Of a stretch of DNA of 64,000 nt, positions 1-12,500 are shown in pieces. Location of the stretch: contig NC_087379.1 of assembly GCF_963675165.1 (NCBI RefSeq), positions 2,236,201 to 2,300,200 on the forward strand. The letters are read 5' to 3'. A model generated the notes under the pieces. It was not told the origin of the DNA. It saw only the letters and a program-made list of their open reading frames with translations, and ran no database searches. The number at the start of each line of letters is the position of its first letter. Within the stretch, counting starts at the first letter, position 1. The stretch is from Halichondria panicea. Taxonomy: Eukaryota > Porifera > Demospongiae > Suberitida > Halichondriidae. Position numbers and translations under genes: made by a program.

Positions 1-67
1 CCAGTCTCTGACACGCTAAACAAAACGAGCTAGAACTGGGAGTCCCAGCTAGAATTGCTAGCCGGAT

Positions 68-246
68 CTAGACTAATAGAATGACATGGAGGAGTGGTGA
101 GGCCGGATCCACACTAATTGATCGACCTAAAGACGCTCCTGTTCCAGATTTCACGAATGGCAAGGAAAGGGATACAGAGTCATGCAGGCAGGCCAGTTTG
201 TCCATATTGTCATCGAATGTGGTTGATGAGCTTTCTAGACTGGAAT
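68..246 (-). CDS. Tentative last exon of the TRPML gene
   Basis: A Ser/Thr-rich open segment ends in a stop at 68-70. Its acceptor (GACTCAGTCAG, ending at 247) gives exactly the phase needed by the donor at 3086. There is no homology support for this cytosolic tail, and alternative terminal exons beyond the window edge are possible. The 1.6-kb element at 444-2028 would lie in the intervening intron. Confidence 0.3.
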
Positions 247-3200
247 CTGACTGAGTCATGCATGCAGCTAGGGTGCCCCCATCTACAACTACCACGCATG
301 CATGCAATGAATTTTAGTTCATACAATAACATGACTTCATTCCAGCATAGATAAAGAGAATCCAGTTGACATATAATACAATCTGGAAGCTAACTACGTG
401 GTGCCATGCAAAGTGCATGCACACGATGCATGTTAGTTCATAACTAGACTGGCGGCGATAGCCGCCCGAGCGACTGGCAAACTGCCTATCAGTCACTCGT
501 CTCAGCGGAAGTGTAATAGATCGTATGACACTACTAAACATGAATATCGTTATAGATAATGTGGTTAAATTTTGCTATGAGTAGCGATGTCAGACCGATT
601 TTCATTTTTGCTATTTCTAACTCCTATGTATTACTATCTCTTTTGAACACTCTAGGCAAACCAGAAAAACTTTACTGCACTGGATTTGGTCAAGCGAATG
701 CAGAGATACAGCGTTTTGAAGAACACTAGTCAGGGAAAAATTCGTACAAAAATTTACCGCATTTTAATGTACTTGGGCGGGACTTATGAAATTTGTTGTT
801 AACACCGGAAATGATCTTAAAGTTAGCATATCTGCTGAACCGCTTGGTCTATTCTCTTTTAAAAAAGTATGAAATGGACACTCAGGACTCAGGAGTTAAC
901 ATTGTAACCATTTGATATCTATTATGAAGTTTATAATGTTTCTGTAATGTATATCTTTATGATGTCCCTATAATAGTATGATGTCTCCTGCTTCAGAGAG
1001 TTCTTTTGGATTTAAAGTAACCATGCTATCTTTTCTTTCGTACAGTATATTGTATCATGTTTCAGAACTCTCATCAATGTCCACCTTACGCTTGTATCTG
1101 TTTCTTGATCTTTATAAGCAATTTTTCTGTCAATTTCATTTGGTCTAAATAATTCGTTTTTAGTGTGATGTAAATTTAAGGCCATACAACTATAAATCTA
1201 TGATACAACTCTGTTGACAGCTTCTAATTAATACAGTAGATTACTCTTGTCTTTTTTGTGTGCAAATTGAATCAGTTCTTGCAATTTAATAGTTTTGGTA
1301 GATTACATTGTTGTCCCTGGAATTCTCTCCAATCTTTCTTGTTTCTTTTCAACAGAGGCTTTCAGATTGCTTCAATAATTACTTTCAGTAACTTCTAAGA
1401 AATAAATACAGCTATTGGTACACTTGGCTTGATTTTACTGCATTTCTATTCTCAGCTCCACCCATGTATCCATGCAATATGTGATTCCGCAAGAAATAAA
1501 AGCTTATTGTAGCAACTTTTTGCATAATCTGGAGAGAGTTAGAGATGAAAGACATGCTCACTTGTGTTTTTGTTCATTTTCATGTTTGGTTGCCAAAATG
1601 ATGATCACCTTTGAGAAAAAATCACACACAAAACAAGCATCAAATGCTAAAATCATAAAAAACTGTTATAAAAATCAAATTCTACGCTATTTTTTACCCC
1701 TGGGAACAGCTGTTGTTTGCTAGACTCTTCCAGGGCTTGCGGAAAGCCCTTCTTGTTCACTCACTTTCTGGTCCTGTTTTTTACCATTGAATTACTGTAC
1801 GAAAATACGCCCACGCACTACTTCCGGTCTGACATCTCTACTATGAGATTCAGCTACTATGGAATGCACTGAATCCCTTGAAGTGTAAGTGCGGTTACAA
1901 TTACAGGGCTAATATGACGTTGAGCAATCTGATAGGCTGCAATGCTCGTTGCAGCGGAGACGAGTGACTGATAGACAGTTTGCCAGTCCCTCGCGCTACG
2001 CACGCGAGGGGCTGTCGCTGCCAGTCTAGTTCATATTAAACATGCATGAATGGGCTATTGCCCACAGTCGTACTTATAATAACACTTGTGCATGCCCTCT
2101 CGTGGGATCTCACTATAATAATTATACAGGAATGCAGTGAATATGAAATAACAGGTGGCATTACCATAGTGCTGGACCCAACTGTTAAAGATCGTAAAGA
2201 TTAAGCCCCTAACTAGTTGAAGCATGCAAAGACTATACCAACCCACAATCTTGTTTTCGAACTTTTTGTTACTTCAATGCACATGCTCTTCCAACCCTAC
2301 TCTTCCCCATTTTTCAAAAATGCTTTTTGCACTTGTATAATAAAAAGCACCGCAGGTGCTGATGCCTCGGTGGAGATGCCAAAGCTACATAACATAAAGC
2401 TACTAATACATGTAACTGCAATAATACTCAAAGAGTGGGTAATGATCGACCATGATTATTGTTAAAAACGATCGATGCCAAAAGTTCAAGTCTAAAATTA
2501 ATGGCTGCCATCAGCAGAGCCTTGCAGCTCTTTTCTCACTCTTGCAGCTACCAATAGCTAGCGTTCTAGTGCAGAGCTAACTACTAAGTAGGGTAGTAAC
2601 ACTCGGTAAGCAAGTTTGGCTATATGCTCTTCTGAAAAGGCTGCAATGGCATTCCAAGTAAGCAAAACTAGGCATAACTCGAGAACGAAGCATTATTTTG
2701 CAAATCCACGAATTAAAATCCAAGAAAACATGACTAGAAGCTTATAGAAACTCTTACTTGCACTTGATTCATCCTTGAGCAGCTGTAGCAGTCTACACAC
2801 GCAGACAGACAGACAGACAGACACACACACAGACACAACACAATACCGTATACCTCGCTTGCGCATGCGCACCGAGGCATAAATACAAGGCACAGGATTT
2901 TATGATGAAGTAACTGCAGGATGCAACCAAAGAACGACCTTTACCAAAGTATTAACAATAACTATTTTTTCAGCAGTATGATGTAGTTCAGCAATAAATT
3001 AGAGTTCACTCTTGATACAATTCTGCAGTGATAGAAAAAGTAATGATCATATGCAGCTACAACATATACAATGTAAGCAAACTCACATGTATCAGTTGAG
3101 GGGGCGGGTTGCTCTGGAGGCTCACTGCTGCTCGGAACAGTCTCTGGGGGCAGGGCTACTAGCTCAGACTCCACCACCGAGTGAGTTTCCGGGTCATCCA

Positions 3201-6200
3201 GAGCTAAGGAGAAGAGAATACGTAGGTTCACTGATATGTACCCCACGTCAGACCAATGAAAGAGCATTCTATTTCCGACTAAAACTAACAAGGACTATAT
3301 TACATTAAGTATTTACTACGTACATGTACATATACAGTATGTGTGAAAGATGCTTTGCAATTTCATGTACTAAGTGACTGCTTTCACATCAAACCAGTGG
3401 CGTAGCCAGGAGGTGGTAACCCCCCCCCCCCTTTTCTGGACATCTACTACTCAGCTCAGATAATGATTATCTAGCCCCCTTTTTTTCCCGAATCTTGCAG
3501 CAGTTAGCTAGATTTAGTCTCTAAACTGTGAAATTTTCTGGTTTAAATCTACAGACTAGTTCTTGTTCTTTGCTAAACTAGCTTCTTAGAAAATCAGGCC
3601 ACACTCAACTAGGTAGAGAAGTTAATTATCGGGGGTGTAGCCAGGGGGGGCTCATGGTGCTCAAGCACCACCCCCTTTCTATCTGAGAATATTTCTTACA
3701 GCCAGTACAGATATGGGTATGGAAGAAGACAATGGCGATTAAAAAATAACGTACTTCTGAGGTACTCATAGGCGGCGGCAACATCATCATCAGCCAGAAT
3801 AGGTTCGATGGCGTGGTGGGAGTCCAGCCTCGTTCGACCACGCCCTAGCTGGTCAGTGGCAAAGTCCTTAAGTAATCCTCGTGCTCTAAACCGCCAGTGG
3901 TCCTGTATAGTGGGTAAAAGAGTACATTTAACAACAGTCATAGTAAACGCCAATCACTACAAGTCATGTCGAATGTACATGTAATAATAATTGCTTCAGC
4001 CTAACACATTTTTAAGCTAGTACAAAGTCAGAGCAAAAAGCATACCGTATAGTAGGTAATTTTTGTGGGCAAGCTGACCTCAACGACATTTTACCCATGA
4101 AAACGTAGTCGTAGCTTACCAAAACACATGCACTGCAGTGCATGTAAAAAAGAAAACAAAGAAAAATCACTACTGATCAAGTCCGACGACTTCTTACGAA
4201 AATGAAAGCACCACAGGTGCTGATGCCTCGGTGGAGATGCCAAAGCTACATAACATAAAGCTACTAATAGCTTTTACACACATGATAAACAATTTAATTT
4301 TGCTGCATGCAAAAAACTCTTAGAGTGGGTAATGATCGACCATGATTGTTGTTAAAAACGATCGATGCCAAAAAGTTCAAGTCTAAAATTAATGGCTACA
4401 TTAGCAGAGCCTTGCAGCTCTCTTCTCACTCTTGCAGCTACCTATAGCTAGCGTTCTAGTGCAGAGCTAACTACTGAGTAGAGTAGCAACACTCGATAAA
4501 CAAGTTTGACTACGTGCTCTTCTAAAAAGGCTGCAATGGCATTCCAAGTAAGCAAAACTAGGCATAACTCGAGAACGAAGCATTATTTTGCAAATCCACG
4601 AATTAAAATCCAAGTAAACATGACTAGAAGCCTATAGAAACTCTTACTTGCACTTGATTCATCCTTGAGCAGCTGTAGCAGTCTACACACACACACACAC
4701 AGACACACAAACACACTACCGTATACCTCGCTTGCGCATGCGCACCGAGGCATAATTACCAGCTATACGGTAGTCAATTCATGCATCACACTCACGTTAA
4801 GTGTCTCATATGTGTCTGAGATGAGAGCGATGAACACAGATAGTACAGTGTAGATGAACAGTGCCACAAAGACATAAAGATATATCTTGGAGAAGACCCA
4901 CACAATGGTAGACACGTCAGACATTTGAGCGTAAGTGTTGAAAACATCGTCTCCATTGATAAGAGCAAATAGGCACTCAGAGGTTACCGTGGGGTTACGA
5001 AACTGGAGAAGAGAAACGTTCATTAGATACGTACATTGTATACACCATAAAAATGTAATGTAACTGGCCAAATGTTGACTATCAGGGGTGCATAAATGTA
5101 TACTGTTGTGACTATTCCTATCACAAGGGAGCTCACTGACGCTGCCCTCAAAAAGGCAAACAAATGAGAGCACCGCAGCCTCGGTGTAGGCAACGAAGCT
5201 ACATATATCATAGATAAAACAGTAAGAGGGATTGGAAACGAAAATTTTGATAAAAATTAAAAGCTCTAAAAAAGGTCGACTAAGCCACTCAGCCACTCAA
5301 TGTAGTGCATGTAGTATGTATCTGAGATGTTTAGCACAGCAACTCATACAGGAGCAACAAAACCGAACCAGACTAGAGGGCATGCTGAAACATTTGAGAA
5401 CAGAGTTTTAGTGGTACATGAGACATATGCACTGTGGATTAGGATCTCAGCAAAGAAGCCTAGAGTCTTAGAGAAGTATGGCTCCTGGTGTTAGGATCTA
5501 GAGAGAGCCAAGAAGCCTCCTGAGACAACAAACCCGTCACAATTCTAGCTTTCTATTGCAGTGACCCTTTTCCATTGTTCCTGGTATGGGATCACTTCAG
5601 TTGCAAATAAGTGCCTCGAATAAAAGCCACATGTGTAGCTAGCTCGTGCTTCTTAGCTTTTGCTCGCTTTTATAGAACACAACGAAGCTTTAACATTGAA
5701 ATCTAACTAATACCTTGTTGGTGAAAGCTATCCATGCTGTAAACGCAGTGCTATGGCATCCAGGTTGACTCACACATTACAAACTAGAGCACTAAAGTGC
5801 AAACCCTGGGCTTAAAGATATAATGCAGTGCATGTAGTGATGTATGACTGACATGACTGAGCTGTCTAGCACAGCAACTCAGGAGCAATAAACTAAACCA
5901 GACTGGTTTTGAGAACAGAGTTTTAGTGCATGGTACATGAGACATGCACTGTAGACTAGGATCACAGTAATGAAGCCTAGAGTCTTAGAGAAGTATAGCT
6001 CCTGGAGTTAGGATCCAGAGTCAGCAAAGAAGACAACAAACCACAAAATCACAATTCTAGCTTTCTACTTAGTGACCATTTTCCATTATTCCTGGTACGG
6101 GATCACTGCAGCTGCAAGTAAGTGCCTTGAATAAAGGCCGCAGTGTAGTGTAGCTAGCTCAACGTGCAAGTTTAAGCTTCTTAGCTTTTGCTCGCTTTTA

Positions 6201-9200
6201 TTTGACAAAGAGCTTTAACATCAAAATCTGCCACTATTATAAAGCTAATAACTGTTGTGTGAAGGCTATCCATGTTGTAATAACATTGCTATGGCATCCA
6301 GGTAAGCAGACTCACTCATTACAAACAAAGCACTAAAGTGCAAACCCTCGGCTGGTGTGATTATAAAGAAACCAGAAGAGTGATATAATACAGTGATGTA
6401 GTGATGTTATTATCATGTATGACTTAACTGTCGAGCAATACTGAAAACTAAACCAGACTGGAGGCATGCTGAAACATTTGAGAACAGGTAGTAGTGCTAT
6501 ATATATACAGTGCATCGAGTAGATTACCACAAATTTGTGAGTAGCTGTACTTAAATGTAAATATCTTTCGATTGGAACGTTTCTAAGAAATTGTGCTGAT
6601 ACCAATGTGTAGGTGAATGACCAAGCTACAACATACTCAAAAATGTTTCCATGGAAACATAAGGTGGTGGGTTTGTGTTGATTAATAGAACAACAACAAA
6701 TTGCTATAGTGGGTAATCGGTTAGAGTAATAAAACAGTAATCTTGTACAGCTAAGGTCTTAGACTTCATCACATAATTGTTCAATGGTTTAGGTATCCTG
6801 ACCATCCCTTTATGGGTCTTACATATTTTCACAGTGTCTATAATTCATGATTTACTGGTTTTTAGGTACACTTTTGGTTAGAGTAATGTCTTCTGAAAAT
6901 TGTATAGCTTAGCTTTATAAGTTCTCTGGTAAGTTTACAAATAAATGGGCTACATTTTGATACCAAAAACATCCTCTATGCTTATTCCATTGTTGAGATA
7001 CATGTACACGGAAAAACGACATATTCTACTATTTTCTACTGTTTTGATGACATCACAAGCTGCTAACCACAAATCGACGACACTCTAATTAACCACATCT
7101 TTTTCCTATTATAGCAAAAAAACCACATAAGTGGGCGTACAATAACTGTACGCCCACTCTTAATTAAGTTTGTAAAACAGCATTGGTTTGTGGTTTGCAG
7201 CTGCTGATGTTTCCACCTTATGTTTCCATGGAAACATTTTTGAGTACAGTGCAACAACCAAAGAGAGTAGAACTTTTGATTTTTTACGTTTTTGTGAATA
7301 TCTTCTAAACTAAACGTGATTGGAACAATTTGAGTGCAGGTACTGAAAGTTCAACTCTTGGCGCTTCCATTGGACCACCACCTGTTACATCATATGACAT
7401 CATTACTCCAAGATGGCTGCTACAATATGTGTACATTGAAAATATGTTAGGCATGAAACTATCTTATATGTTTGAGTTAAGATCTGAAATTTGTTATGCA
7501 AGTACTTCATTACCTTGCGCATCTTTTGAGCTCTTACGAAAGTGCAGGCTACTAGTAAGTTCTGAGATATACAAAGTTTTGTAAATTTATAGTGCCAAAT
7601 GTGTTAGGCATTGATTTTTCGAGTTCATGCTAGTTAAGGTCTGATTTTTGGAGAGCATGTACTCCAATAGTATACTTTTCATTTGTACTAACTTACAGGA
7701 GCTAGACCAGTCTCTTCTTTGCTAGAGCGGCCCTTCTTGTCAAAAATGGTGATTTTCTTGGTTTCTGTTGCGTAGTAGTGTAAATTGCCGCGCCCCTGTG
7801 ACACATTATGACTGATTAACTGGGTGTAGTTGCAGGTTAGACATCACATGAGCTTGGATGTAGCAAATAAAGACAAGATGATTTGTGATGTCACAAATCA
7901 ATGAATATCATTGCTTACGTCAGCAAAAACGGGCAAAGAGCAGCAAAATGGAGCAAAATCACCATTTTTGACAAGAAGGGCCGCTCGAGCCAAGACAGAA
8001 CTCTTTCAGCTACTGTGAGTTAGTACACACGAAAAGTATACTATTGGAGTACATGCTCTCCAAAAATCAGACCTTAACTAGCATGAACTCGAAAAATCAA
8101 TGCCTAACACATTTGGCACTATAAATTTACAAAACTTTGTATATCTCAGAACTTACTAGTAGCCTGCACTTCCGTAAGAGCTCAAAAGATGCGCAAGGTA
8201 ATGAAGTACTTGCATAACAAATTTCAGATCTTAACTCAAACATATAAGATAGTTTCATGCCTAACATATTTTCAATGTACACATATTGTAGCAGCCATCT
8301 TGGAGTGATGATGTCATATGATGTAACAGGTGGTGGTCCAATGGAAGCGCCAAGAGTTGAACTTTCAGTACCTGCACTCAAATTGTTCCAATCACATTTA
8401 GTTTAGAAGATATTCACAAAAACGTAAAAAATCAAAGTTCTACTCTCTTTGGTTGTTGCACTGTATGTTGTAGCTTGGTCATTCACCTACACATTGGCAT
8501 CAACACTATTTCTTAGAAATGTTCCAATCAAATATATTTACATTTAAGTACAGCTACTCACAAATTTATGGTAATCTACTCTCTAAGCTGGATGCACTGT
8601 ATGCACTGTGGATTAAGATTCTCAGAGAAGTATGGCTCCAGATACTGCATGGAGTAGGATCCCAGAATCAGCTAACAGAGACAACATTAAGCAGCAGGAG
8701 CTATAATTCTAGCTTTCTACTTTAGTGACCCTATTCCATTGTTCCTGGTACAGGATCACTTCAGCTGTAAACTAGAGCACTAAAGTGCAAACCCTCGGCT
8801 GGTGACATGATACTAAAAAAACCAGAGGAATGATATAATGCAGTGCGTGTAGCATGCCTATGACTAGCACAGCAACTCAAGAGCAATAAAACTAAACTAA
8901 CAACGTACATGCATGAGACATGCACTGTGGACTGGGATCACAGCAAAGAAGCCTGGAGTCTTAGACTAAGAGAAGTATGGCTCCACTAATTTCAGAAAAC
9001 GTTACTAAAAGCCTATAGAAACTCTTACTTGCACTTCATTTATCACTGAGCAGCTGTAACAGTCTACACACACTCACAATAAAAAGCCACTCTAACCAAC
9101 CTTAGGATGGTAGGGTCCGAGTACGAGCCAGCCGAGCAGTAGGAATGAGATGTAAAGGATTCCAACACACACTCCAAAACGCAGCACACTAGGCATCGCC

Positions 9201-9465
9201 ACTTTGAGTGTGATGAGCAATATGTTGTATGTTTCCATATATCTGAGGAACCTCAAGATTCCACACCACTGGCCAAACACAGCCAGTCCCAGGATGATAC
9301 TTGTGATGTCCACTAAATCTGTCGAGTCGGGGTTCTGTGTGTGTGTGTGCGTGTGTGAGCTGAAAAGTTGTAATTAGAGACACTAGTTTTATCTGCTAGA
9401 CTACGAGTACGAGTTCAACCGCTTCCCTTACAGAGGGGCTGTAAAACCACAATTAAGGAAAGTAT

Positions 9466-9533
<68 letters not shown>

Positions 9534-12500
9534 ACGTGTCTGTGTGCGTGCGTGCATGTGTGGTGTGTGTGCAGAGGGCAAATAAAGTTTGAAAGCAGGT
9601 AAACCAGGTAGTACACCTAAACAAAAACCATATACATGTAGCAACTGATTACCCTCTTGTTCTGTTGCATCACGTCCTAGACCCCGAACAATTATAACTA
9701 TACCATTTATACCCTTTGTCTTACAAGTTTTGCTTACACGTATACTAGTGAAAAAACTTCCGCTCTAGATAAACTCTGCAAAAAAACAAAAAATAAACAT
9801 ACCCACTTGCTAATTATACAACCAGAGCAACCAGTGCAACATTGTATATGCTCAGTAAAATAATGACATCACAACGAACGGATTGAAGGAAGTAGATAGA
9901 AAGTTCAATTGAAGGTTTCTAGCCCATCGGATATAGCATTCTCGATAGCTACCCTTAGCCTGCTATATTAACAAAAGACTCACAGCCTGCAGCAGTGTGG
10001 ATGACAATCGTCTGAACAGAGTGAAAGCTGACAGTATGGACAGGCCATGCCTATTTAACACTAACTGGTGAAAGTCTACTATACTACTGCTACTGAAGAA
10101 AATAGCTGTACAACAAACCTACACAGCTCTGTCTCTAGCTAGCTAGCTAGGCTAGCTACATGCATATAGCTCGATCTGTGTATGACTTTTAGGATGTTTT
10201 CTCAGATGAATTCAGTATTATAGGAAATTTTCTGGGAAAAAATATCCAATAATTTTGCGCATGCGCAAGCAGTCTGTAGCAGGCCTTCTTTTCTCTTGAA
10301 GGCCGGTGAAGGAGGCTACCCATGCATGTACTTCCCATGTAGATCTAATCAACTAGTGTCTAAGGTATGACAGCCCTTGGTATATGACAATCAACAGCAA
10401 TAGACTTCACTTAAAATGCAAACTCACCAGATAAACAATGACTAGTTTCATGATAGAGCCAACAATGACCATCACATTGCTGATGGTGATCATTACCAAC
10501 CAGCCATCAATCAGCGGCCAGAAATGCTTCACTTTCAGTTTCCAATTGAATTTTTGAATGAAGAAAGAGTGAACAGTTTTAGAGAGCAACACAGAAGAAG
10601 TGAGTGAGCGAAGACACAGGATAATGGAAATGACAGTTATAATGATGACAATAGCATCCACAGTCGTTGAGCCAGCATCAGCAAACACAAATGAATCTGT
10701 ATAGGAACAAACAAAGTCAATGGTAGACATTTGTAGTCACTAGTGCATGTAGCTTCAAATTCAATGAAAGCACCACGGGTGCTGATATCACGGTGGATGT
10801 GTCAAAGCTATACATGTTATGGGTAGGTGGCAGGAGTAAAGTGTATCCAAATAGAGAAATGTAATTAAGCCTAAAGTGGGTGTGGTTGTACATTTATGTG
10901 TGTGTTGATTCTGTGCATGCGCAATCTCAAATGTCGTGTGTGTCCTCTGTGTCTGTTGTGTCTGCTGTGTCCGCTGTGTCTGCTGTGTCCTCTGTGTCTG
11001 TTGTGTCCGCTGTGTCTGCTGTGTCCTCTGTGTCTATTGTGTCGGTTGTGTCTGCTGTGTCTGCCGCATGCTGCATGTGTCCTCTGTATCGGTTGTGTCC
11101 TCTGTGTCTGCTGTGTCCTCTGTGTCTGCTGTGTCCTCTGTGTCTGATGTGTCCTCTGTGTCAGTTGTGTCCTCTGTGTCTGATGTGTCTGCTGTGTCCT
11201 CTGTGTCGGTCAGTGTGTCCTCTGTTTCTGCATGCTGTGTCCTCTGTGTCTGTTGTGTCCTCTGTGTCGGTTGTGTCTGTTATGTCCTCTGTGTCTGCTG
11301 TGTCTGTTGTGTCTCTGTGCCTGCTGTGTCTGTTGTGTCCTCTGTGTCTGCTGTGCCTGCTGTGTCCCCTGTGACTGCTGTGTCTGCTGTGTCCCCTGCA
11401 TGTGACTGCTGTGCATGCCTGCTGTGGCTGTTGTGTCCTCTGTGTCCTCTGTGTCTGTTGTGTCCTCTGTGTCTGTTGTGCCTGCTGTGCCTGTTGTGTC
11501 CTCTGCATGTGTGCAGGCACAGAGGACACAACAGACACAGCAGACACAACAAACACAGAGGACACAGCAGACACGGAGGACACAACAGACACAGCGGACA
11601 CAGCAGGCACAGAGGACACAACAGACACAGAGACACAGAGGACACAGCAGACACGACGACACAGCAGGCACAGAGGACACAACAGATCGACACAGCGGAC
11701 ACAATATGCAGACACAGCAGGCACAACAGACACAGCAGACACATGCAGGCGACACAACGAACACAATAGACACAGTGGACACAGCAGACACAGCAGGCAC
11801 AGAGACACAGAGGACACAACAGATACAGCAGGCACAGCAGATACAGAGACACATGCAGTGGACACAGCAGGCACAGCAGACACAGAGAACACAGCAGACA
11901 CAGCGGACACAGCAGGCACAGAGGACACAACGGACACAGTAGGCACAGAGACACAGAGGACACAACAGACACAGCAGCCATGCATGCACAGAGGACACAG
12001 CAGGCACAGCAGACACAGAGGACACAGCAGGCACAGAGGACACAACGGACACAGCAGGCACAGAGACACAGAGGACACAGCAGGGATACAGAGGACACAA
12101 CTGACACAGGAGGCACAGCAGACACAGAGGACACAGAGACACAACAGACACAGAGGACACAGCAGGCACAGCAGACACAGTGGACACAGAGGACACAACA
12201 GACACAGCAGACACAGAGAACACAACAGACACAGAAGACACAACAGATACAGCGAACACAGAGGACACAACAGGCACAGCAGATACAGTGGACATGCACA
12301 GAGGACACAACAGACACAGAGGACACACCAGACACAGAGGACACAACAGACACAGAGGACACACCAGACACAGAGGACACAACATGCAGACACAGAGGAC
12401 ACAACAGACACAGCAGACACAGCAGGCAGACACAGCAGCAAGAGTGAGAAGAGAGCTGCAAGGCTCTGCAGACGGCAGCCATTAATTTTAGACTTAGACT

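Noticed and set aside
7330-8381. Two identical 84-aa ORFs in opposite orientation
   Set aside because: They arise from the two arms of one palindromic element and have no independent coding signature.
9428-9644. ORFs rich in Thr-His
   Set aside because: (TG)n microsatellite translation.
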